NCBI GenBank assembly: GCA_902802975.1
Contig: CADCOF010000239.1
Span: forward strand, 1-20,336
DNA from: an uncultured Ruminococcus sp.
GTDB lineage: Bacteria > Bacillota > Clostridia > Oscillospirales > Acutalibacteraceae
Length of the DNA stretch: 20,336 nucleotides
Reading direction: 5' to 3'
In this document: in pieces, positions 14,672 to 20,336 of the stretch
How the letters are laid out: each line of letters starts with the position of its first letter
Position numbering within the stretch: position 1 is the stretch's first letter
Translations under genes and position numbers: made by a program
The notes under the pieces: model-generated
Seen by the model: the letters and a program-made list of their open reading frames with translations, nothing else
Told to the model about the DNA's origin: nothing
Databases searched by the model: none

Positions 14672-16195
14672 ATGAATGTTGGTATAGATCTTGGTACAAC
14701 AAATACAGTTGTTAGTTATCTTAATGAATTTGATGAGTGGAGAACTCTTTCATTTTCGAAAGGCCGATCGGAGAATCCTTCAATGCTTCCCTCGTGCCTT
14801 TGTGTTGTCAACAGTAACGAGATTAAAGTTGGTCAGGATGCACTTGATGAACGTCTTGTAAATGCAAATAATTTTTTATGTGATACTAAGTATCATATGG
14901 GTGATGAAAAAACCGTATTTAGCAGAGGCGGAATTACTTTTACTGCGAGATTGGCAGCAGAAAAAGTTCTTGAAGAGGTCATGGGCGAATTAAAGCGTCA
15001 ATTTCCTGAAGAAGAAACATTTAATGCATTTGTTACTGTTCCTGCCAGATTTCTCGAGGCTGCCAGGCGTGAAACAAGAGAAGCATTGATTAAAGCCGGT
15101 TTTGAAGATAACGGAGACCGCAGATCGCTTACCGATGAACCAATTGCCGCAGCAGTAGCGTATAGTTCAGCTCTTTCAACCGCGTCAAATGTTTTGGTCG
15201 TGGATTATGGCGGAGGAACATTTGATTTGTCGCTTGTTACCACAAACACTGTCGGTATTGCAAGCGGTATGCAGAATTTGAGCGTAAAGAGCTGGGGCGG
15301 AGACCTGCATTTAGGCGGAAATGATGTTGATCGACTTTTGATCAACAAAATGGTGGAACAATTTGTTAAAAATGGAGGCAGGTCTTTCGATCCGTTTTCA
15401 ACATTTAACAATTCCGATGAACAAAGAGCTGCTGCATTGATCTGTGCTCAGCCTATTGAAATAAAAAAACAGCTGTTTGAAGATTTTACTTCTGAGGCTT
15501 CTGTTCTTGTTCCCGATCTTTTAGATGGCGTTGATCTTGAGTTTTATATTACTCCGCAGGAATATGAAGATATGATGACAGATATTTCTGTGAAATATCA
15601 AGATTGTATAAACAAAATGTTTATACAATCTAAGGAAGTCGATATATCGTCTGTGGATACGGTACTTATCGTTGGCGGTATGGCGCATGAACCATGTCTG
15701 CGCAAGGTTTTGGTTTCTTTATTTCATGATGAGAGTAAGTTGGTTATTCCTGATGATTCTATGTACTTGGTGTCTAAGGGAGCGTCCATTTGGAATAGTA
15801 ATGCTGATGTTCACGTTGAAAATAAAGTTTACACTTCAATAGGAATCCTTCTCAATGGAGGAAAAGATGTGTGTCAGGTTGTTAAAGAAGGCGATTTGAT
15901 CGATGATGCCGGTAAATTGTTCTCGGGCAATTTCAGGTTGACCAACTCTATGTCAAGTAATTTTCTGTTGAGCATTGTTGAGTATCAGGGGGAATTTTCT
16001 CCTGGTAATTATACCATTCTAAAAAGCGAACGGGTTCCGGTTGGAAAACCTAGAAGAACCGTTTTTTCATTTCACAATTCCCCCACTGTAGATGTCAAAA
16101 TAGAAATAAAGATGGACGCTGATAAGTTATTCTGTATCACAGTAAAGCAAAATGGTATACCGGATAGGTTGATTGATCTGAGACTGGGAAACTAA
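14672..16195 (+). CDS. Hsp70-family ATPase, short form without the helical lid
   Basis: This 507-aa protein has the Hsp70/actin ATPase motifs: phosphate 1 GIDLGTTNT from residue 4, VTVPARF, a TDEPIAAAVAY connect-like block, phosphate 2 VVDYGGGTFD at 176-185, and the adenosine motif VLIVGGM at 331-337. Residues after about 385 form a beta-rich segment like the substrate-binding beta domain, but the alpha-helical lid of DnaK (about 638 aa) is missing. The nucleotide-binding residues look intact, so ATP binding and hydrolysis are expected. AGAGG lies seven bases before the ATG. No DnaJ or GrpE is nearby, so it is not the housekeeping chaperone. It probably works with the divergent Hsp70-like protein encoded next. 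Confidence 0.88.
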   Translation: MNVGIDLGTTNTVVSYLNEFDEWRTLSFSKGRSENPSMLPSCLCVVNSNEIKVGQDALDERLVNANNFLCDTKYHMGDEKTVFSRGGITFTARLAAEKVLEEVMGELKRQFPEEETFNAFVTVPARFLEAARRETREALIKAGFEDNGDRRSLTDEPIAAAVAYSSALSTASNVLVVDYGGGTFDLSLVTTNTVGIASGMQNLSVKSWGGDLHLGGNDVDRLLINKMVEQFVKNGGRSFDPFSTFNNSDEQRAAALICAQPIEIKKQLFEDFTSEASVLVPDLLDGVDLEFYITPQEYEDMMTDISVKYQDCINKMFIQSKEVDISSVDTVLIVGGMAHEPCLRKVLVSLFHDESKLVIPDDSMYLVSKGASIWNSNADVHVENKVYTSIGILLNGGKDVCQVVKEGDLIDDAGKLFSGNFRLTNSMSSNFLLSIVEYQGEFSPGNYTILKSERVPVGKPRRTVFSFHNSPTVDVKIEIKMDADKLFCITVKQNGIPDRLIDLRLGN

Positions 16196-16207
16196 AGACA
16201 TGTGGGT

Positions 16208-16229
16208 AATGGGTTAATGATTTCCCATT
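16208..16229 (+). other. Small inverted repeat between the two Hsp70-like genes
   Basis: AATGGG at 16208-16213 pairs with CCCATT at 16224-16229 across a ten-base loop, within a 90-base gap. There is no following T run, so it is not a clear terminator. It may be an operator or an mRNA hairpin, or may be chance. Confidence 0.2.
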
Positions 16230-16285
16230 GTATGGAAAATGAGTATTAATTTGATTATTTGTAATTATAAGAGGAGGGCCTTTCT

Positions 16286-18613
16286 ATGAATTTATCTCAG
16301 TGGATATCAGATAACTCTCCTTTGGACAAACGTCCCGAAAATTATGATTTGATTGTTGATGATATCTTGGCTCAATTGTTGGGATTTATTTGTTCACACA
16401 ACGATGAAGCAGATACAAAAGGTCATATGTCAACTGCAGATGACAGCCTTATGCAGCTTTTGTTTGTTTCACAAAAGACAAAAAATCAACTTCGAATTAA
16501 CCCTGATATGATTGAAGTCGCTGAAGCCGATTCCGGGTTTGTGGATTTGGTGTGTTCCGGCAGTGCAACAGGTGTGTTTTCAGATGAACTTTGTCAAAGT
16601 GGATTATTGTGCAATGACGAAGAATGTGATAATGTTCTTGCTGCCGGCATTATTTATGAACAACTGAAATTTGGTGAACCGTTTGATTATCAAGGTAAGG
16701 TTGATTGGCGCAACGGAGGTTCACTGTTGAATAAAATGATAGTTACCGATCCCAATGAGCGTATATCAGCAAAGGATGCTCTTCAGATTCTTGCGTCTGA
16801 AAATGATGGTCGTGTGATTATTAATTTTACTGAATTTGAAAGCGGAGCTGTAGTGAAGTCTGATGAGATTATTTACAATTCATCGGATTTTATTTTGCAT
16901 TTGCCAACCAATATTACGTCTGAATCTTCGATTAAGACTTTTTATGTGACAGATAATAAAGATAGGAAAATATATTATCGAGCAGCACCGATAATAGAAT
17001 GTGTGTATTGTACTGCACTGAAAAGACCGGATGTTAATAAGATTGAATATTCCAATTCTATGAAAAAGATTATTGTGGGAATAGATATTGGATTTAAAAA
17101 AATAAACGCTTCGATAATTGATAATAACGGTCAAATATATGATGTATTTAATTCGAATATTGCTGCCAATAAAATTTCGTATCCGATTTGTATAGCGTCG
17201 GATAACGGTGGTGTGTTGTTCTTAGGTTCAGAGGCTGAAACAAGAATACGCAAAGATTTGGCGAAACCTGTTTTGATACATAGCTGCGATCCGGCAAATA
17301 AGATAGAGATTGTTAAAGGCATTTATGAATCATATGATTCACTATTACAAAAGCTTTTTGCGGATTTTAAGGCCGAACTGATAAGTCGTATTAACGTAGA
17401 TTACACATGTCTGGAGTTTTATTATATATTACCTGCCGAATTTTCCGATGCAAAAAAAATTGCCTATCGTTCAGCTTTAAAAGCCATTGGCTTTGGTGAG
17501 AACGAAGTTGACGGATTTTGTTCCGTTTATTGTTGGCTTAGAAAGCGTGGTATATTACGGGATAATTCTGTTTCTTTTATAATAGACGGCGGCGAAGGCG
17601 CTGTTCGTATCGGAGTTGTGAAGTCCGATGCAAATAGTGCTGTCAGAACGTTGTATAAGAATTGTTGTTCAGGCGGATATGAGATGACTCAAAAGCTTAT
17701 TTCAGCCGAAGAAGCTAAGATAAAAAAATTTGATGTTCCCGATTACGAAGACTACGCATCAAACAAGGTTATTTTAGCAAAGAATATAGAAGAGGTGAAG
17801 AAGTCTCTCACTTATTCAAAAAGAGTAAGAAGGTCTGTGAAACTCCAAAGTAACGGAGAAGAGAAAACAGTAGTTTTACTTCATGACCGAAGATTGTTAA
17901 ATGAATATATTTCCGGTGTCAAAAGCGCGCTGAATAAGTGCTTGGATAGTTGTTCGGGATTTAACATAACAGATGTGATTCTTTTGGGAGGTCTTTCTGT
18001 TATGCCAGAATTGATCGATTATGTAAATGACTGTGCGAAAAGATGTAATAGTAAATTTCATTTGTTGGATTATTCAGAAGTTTTTGCAAGAGGTGCAGCT
18101 ATTTACGGAAGTATACAAGTTCCGATTCAAGTGAAAAATCAAGCGGAAAATTCTGTTGACGATGTTCCTGTTGAGAAGATCAATAATAAGACAACACGAG
18201 AAATTGGTATACAGATTCAAGATCCACTCAGAAATACAATAACGTTTCAAACAAAAGTACCTATTGGAACGCAGTACAACGATGACGGCAATGTGAATTT
18301 TGAATATGACTATACTGTTACAGTTGATGAATTGCGCAATAGAAAATGTTCTCTGAAAGTTTATACCAGAGAACCCGGGATGTCTCATATTACAAGTACA
18401 TTGGTGGATTCAGATAAAGCGATCAGGGCTTTGGGTATGCTGCAAATAACAATTCCCGAAAAGTTCAAGCTTGCTAAAGATCATCTTGTTGTAACATTAT
18501 ACATTGATAGAAATGAACTGGTTACAGCAAAGGTTATATGGAAGTATAAGTATATTGGGTTTGTAGCGATCGAAAAGAGTGTTACAGATTTCAAGTTTAT
18601 TACCCCCAGATAG
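16286..18613 (+). CDS. Pseudokinase C-lobe fused to a divergent Hsp70-like ATPase domain
   Basis: The 775-aa protein starts at ATG 16286 after GAGGAGGG. Residues about 20-170 follow the C-lobe of a Ser/Thr kinase. INPDMIEVAEADSGFVDLV stands where the catalytic loop and DFG would be, AAGIIYEQLKFGEPF matches the SxGxxxYxLxxGxxPF helix, and LLNKMIVTDPNERISAKDAL matches the final kinase helix. The HRD Asp, the DFG and the N-lobe are missing, so it cannot be an active kinase. Residues 263-640 are Hsp70-like: VGIDIG (264-269), IIDGGEG (432-438) and VILLGG (564-569). Phosphate 1 has lost its Thr-Thr and phosphate 2 its third Gly. A beta-rich tail of about 135 residues completes it. It probably acts as a regulatory or scaffold partner of the neighbouring Hsp70. 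Confidence 0.75.
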   Translation: MNLSQWISDNSPLDKRPENYDLIVDDILAQLLGFICSHNDEADTKGHMSTADDSLMQLLFVSQKTKNQLRINPDMIEVAEADSGFVDLVCSGSATGVFSDELCQSGLLCNDEECDNVLAAGIIYEQLKFGEPFDYQGKVDWRNGGSLLNKMIVTDPNERISAKDALQILASENDGRVIINFTEFESGAVVKSDEIIYNSSDFILHLPTNITSESSIKTFYVTDNKDRKIYYRAAPIIECVYCTALKRPDVNKIEYSNSMKKIIVGIDIGFKKINASIIDNNGQIYDVFNSNIAANKISYPICIASDNGGVLFLGSEAETRIRKDLAKPVLIHSCDPANKIEIVKGIYESYDSLLQKLFADFKAELISRINVDYTCLEFYYILPAEFSDAKKIAYRSALKAIGFGENEVDGFCSVYCWLRKRGILRDNSVSFIIDGGEGAVRIGVVKSDANSAVRTLYKNCCSGGYEMTQKLISAEEAKIKKFDVPDYEDYASNKVILAKNIEEVKKSLTYSKRVRRSVKLQSNGEEKTVVLLHDRRLLNEYISGVKSALNKCLDSCSGFNITDVILLGGLSVMPELIDYVNDCAKRCNSKFHLLDYSEVFARGAAIYGSIQVPIQVKNQAENSVDDVPVEKINNKTTREIGIQIQDPLRNTITFQTKVPIGTQYNDDGNVNFEYDYTVTVDELRNRKCSLKVYTREPGMSHITSTLVDSDKAIRALGMLQITIPEKFKLAKDHLVVTLYIDRNELVTAKVIWKYKYIGFVAIEKSVTDFKFITPR

Positions 18614-18637
18614 TAACAGTTATGGCAGGAGGAAAAA

Positions 18638-19249
18638 ATGAGTTTTTTTGCCGAAAAACAGAATTTTAAAAATGAGGAAGTTGTTTGTCCTGTTTGTAAG
18701 AAAAGGATGACACAGGCAATGGTGTTTTCTTCACCATATAATGATTCTGTTGACAGAATGTGTCAGGATTGTTTCAGAATGTGTTATAAAGACAAGGTAA
18801 AAAAAAGAGTTGCCGGAATTATTGATGATTCAATCAACTTGGCGAATGTAAATAAAAGATTGGATTGCCTTGAATATGAATCAGACAATGGCGGTTTGTT
18901 TCTTAATGAGGGAACAGAGTATACGATTCCTAATCTCACTCCTGAGGATGTTAAGGCGGAGCAGAGAGGTTTCTTAATTTTATATGCTTTTTTTAGATTG
19001 TTTTTTGTAATATATAAATTGGGTTTTGATAATTATGATGATATTGGTATGAATACCTCTGTCATAATTATGAATTGTATTTTTTTTGTAGGTGCATTAT
19101 TGTACGCCGTAATTACAGTTTTCAGATTTATTAGCAGTTGGCAAATGGGCTGTTCAAAAAAAAGATTGGTAAACCTAGCGATAACGCTGCTTATATATTT
19201 AGTCTTAGCTGTTTTTACAGCACCGATAAAGATTAACATAAGTATTTAA
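18638..19249 (+). CDS. Zinc-ribbon membrane protein with three C-terminal transmembrane segments
   Basis: The 203-aa product begins with two CxxC knuckles, Cys17/Cys20 (CPVCKK) and Cys42/Cys45 (CQDC), with an extra Cys49, forming a probable zinc ribbon in the cytoplasm. Hydrophobic segments lie at about 110-127, 141-164 and 177-199. The family is not recognised beyond this architecture. AGGAGG precedes the ATG. It sits 24 bases after the pseudokinase-Hsp70 gene and 38 bases before the GTPase-like gene, so it belongs to the same operon and could tether the cytosolic components to the membrane. Confidence 0.7.
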   Translation: MSFFAEKQNFKNEEVVCPVCKKRMTQAMVFSSPYNDSVDRMCQDCFRMCYKDKVKKRVAGIIDDSINLANVNKRLDCLEYESDNGGLFLNEGTEYTIPNLTPEDVKAEQRGFLILYAFFRLFFVIYKLGFDNYDDIGMNTSVIIMNCIFFVGALLYAVITVFRFISSWQMGCSKKRLVNLAITLLIYLVLAVFTAPIKINISI

Positions 19250-19287
19250 TTTTAATAAATTTTTGCTTTAAGGTTAGGAGATATATT

Positions 19288-20336
19288 ATGTCAGACTTGG
19301 ATTCATTACAGGAAGTACAAATTGCCCTTTTAGGTGGTACATCTGATGGAAAGACAACTTTTATTATCAGTATGATCAATTCGATGTCCAGAAAACTTGT
19401 GAATATTTCGGATAATCATACACTTAGATTACAGCCTGTAGGACTAAAGAAAGGCTTGGTACTGGCTGGCAATGCGAAAGATGTACAAGAAGATTATTCC
19501 GAAGATCTGAAAAAAGTAGCAGAAAAAATAAATACAGAAGCTAAAGGAAATATAGCGTCCAGAATGGCAAGAGCTTCATCATCAGCAGGTCAAAGCAGAT
19601 CAACCGGAAATTCCATTGATAAGGCAGGAAATATTAATATTCTCGATAAAGAAGAGGGGTCAGCTGAAGCAGCTGCTGCAGTTATGGAATTAACAGATCA
19701 GCTTGCCAGACTCTTTACCTTTCCAAATATAGGCGGCAGAGCGACCTTTGCCACAGTTACAACAAGGTATATAGTTATTACATTCAATGTACTGGTAGAT
19801 GAAAAGGAAGTATGCAAGCTTGTCATTACCGACTATGCCGGAGAAGTTGTAGAGCTTGGGCAGGACAGAACTGTTCTCGACAGTTTAAAGAATAGTTTCG
19901 CTATTCAGATTGCGGACAGTGATAGTGCTATACTTTTGGCAAATGCAACTAAGCTTAGTAAGAATCTTAATAGTAAAATCATGGACAACACATCGATGTT
20001 TAATGAGGCTCAGACTAAATCCAGCTTAAATGTAGATAATATAACACCGATAATAACAAGTACAAAGAGTGTACAGCCTTACTCTATTATTGTAGCGATT
20101 AGTCAGACTGATCATCCGTCACTGGATTCCAGAATAATCAGAAATAATTTTAAGGATGTAGAGTATCAGCTGCAAAAGTATATATATCAGTCTCTGGCGG
20201 TTTTTGCCTTTTCAAATAAGAAGGCTTTTGGGATTTTACCTGTTTGCGCGTTTGGCAAGAATTCAGCCGGAGAGCCAAATGTAGATCAGAATAATATGCT
20301 TATCAAAAATAGTGACCCGAATCCACAAAACATTGA
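19288..20336 (+). CDS. P-loop GTPase-like protein, incomplete at the window end
   Basis: ATG 19288 follows TAGGAG with seven-base spacing, and the frame stays open for 349 codons to the window edge, so the C-terminus is missing. The P-loop GGTSDGKTT lies at 16-24. An insertion of about 100 residues rich in Ala, Ser and Lys follows. The G3-like LVITDYAGE then lies near 192-200, and AISQTDHPSLDS may serve as the G4 region. The DxxGE-type G3 and the long insertion resemble TRAFAC-clade double-GTPase proteins of conflict systems, but this is an inference. It is the third P-loop GTPase-type gene in the window and belongs to the Hsp70 operon. Confidence 0.7.
   Translation, partial: MSDLDSLQEVQIALLGGTSDGKTTFIISMINSMSRKLVNISDNHTLRLQPVGLKKGLVLAGNAKDVQEDYSEDLKKVAEKINTEAKGNIASRMARASSSAGQSRSTGNSIDKAGNINILDKEEGSAEAAAAVMELTDQLARLFTFPNIGGRATFATVTTRYIVITFNVLVDEKEVCKLVITDYAGEVVELGQDRTVLDSLKNSFAIQIADSDSAILLANATKLSKNLNSKIMDNTSMFNEAQTKSSLNVDNITPIITSTKSVQPYSIIVAISQTDHPSLDSRIIRNNFKDVEYQLQKYIYQSLAVFAFSNKKAFGILPVCAFGKNSAGEPNVDQNNMLIKNSDPNPQNI

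Noticed and set aside
14672..16195. Housekeeping dnaK
   Set aside because: The protein is much shorter than DnaK, lacks the helical lid, and has no grpE or dnaJ beside it; a specialised Hsp70 fits better.

Overview
The window looks like a low-GC Gram-positive chromosome, most likely a gut or rumen Clostridia (Ruminococcus/Oscillospiraceae-like). This rests on the AT-rich composition, strong AGGAGG-type ribosome sites before almost every gene, SigA-type promoters, and lipoprotein/PASTA architecture. No taxonomic marker gene is present. Every gene I can support lies on the + strand. No tRNA, rRNA, CRISPR array, transposase, integrase or relaxase is visible.

Layout. (1) 1-175 is a GC-rich tail with three small perfect hairpins and a strong terminator, belonging to something upstream. 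(2) 310-5391 starts from a clear promoter (207-235). It carries two tandem paralogous secreted lipoproteins, each with two PASTA domains and a C-terminal discoidin-like, NADase-type glycan-binding domain, separated by a palindromic MITE-like element (1498-1725). Two P-loop GTPases follow, the first with a DUF697-like C-terminus and the second with a degraded G4 motif. A 56-codon remnant (5393-5563) and a terminator hairpin end the block. (3) 5765-13322 is one tightly packed apparent operon. It encodes a 2H phosphoesterase, a RelA/SpoT-type HD hydrolase, a frameshifted unknown gene, a class I methyltransferase, an ATP-dependent RNA ligase, an HD-Pnk end-healing enzyme (2',3'-phosphoesterase plus 5'-OH kinase), a NADAR (ADP-ribosyl glycosidase-type) protein, a stand-alone VirD4/TraG-like ATPase with an altered Walker A, and a possibly AAA+-derived protein. 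(4) 13373 to the window end is a second transcription unit with its own promoter. It encodes a PLDc_N-like membrane protein, an Hsp70-type ATPase, a 775-aa pseudokinase-Hsp70 fusion, a zinc-ribbon membrane protein, and a P-loop GTPase-like protein cut by the window end.

How the parts may work together. The RNA ligase and HD-Pnk together supply every step needed to heal and seal an RNA break bearing 2',3'-cyclic phosphate and 5'-OH ends. The 2H phosphoesterase acts on related substrates, the methyltransferase could modify RNA ends, and the NADAR protein suggests removal of ADP-ribose from nucleobases. The block therefore reads as a nucleic-acid damage-reversal island, plausibly answering nuclease or ADP-ribosyltransferase toxins. 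The flanking GTPases, divergent Hsp70s, pseudokinase and VirD4-like motor resemble the NTP-driven modules of bacterial conflict systems. The link between these flanks and the RNA-repair core is inferred only from co-orientation and, for the VirD4-like gene and its follower, from tight operon spacing.
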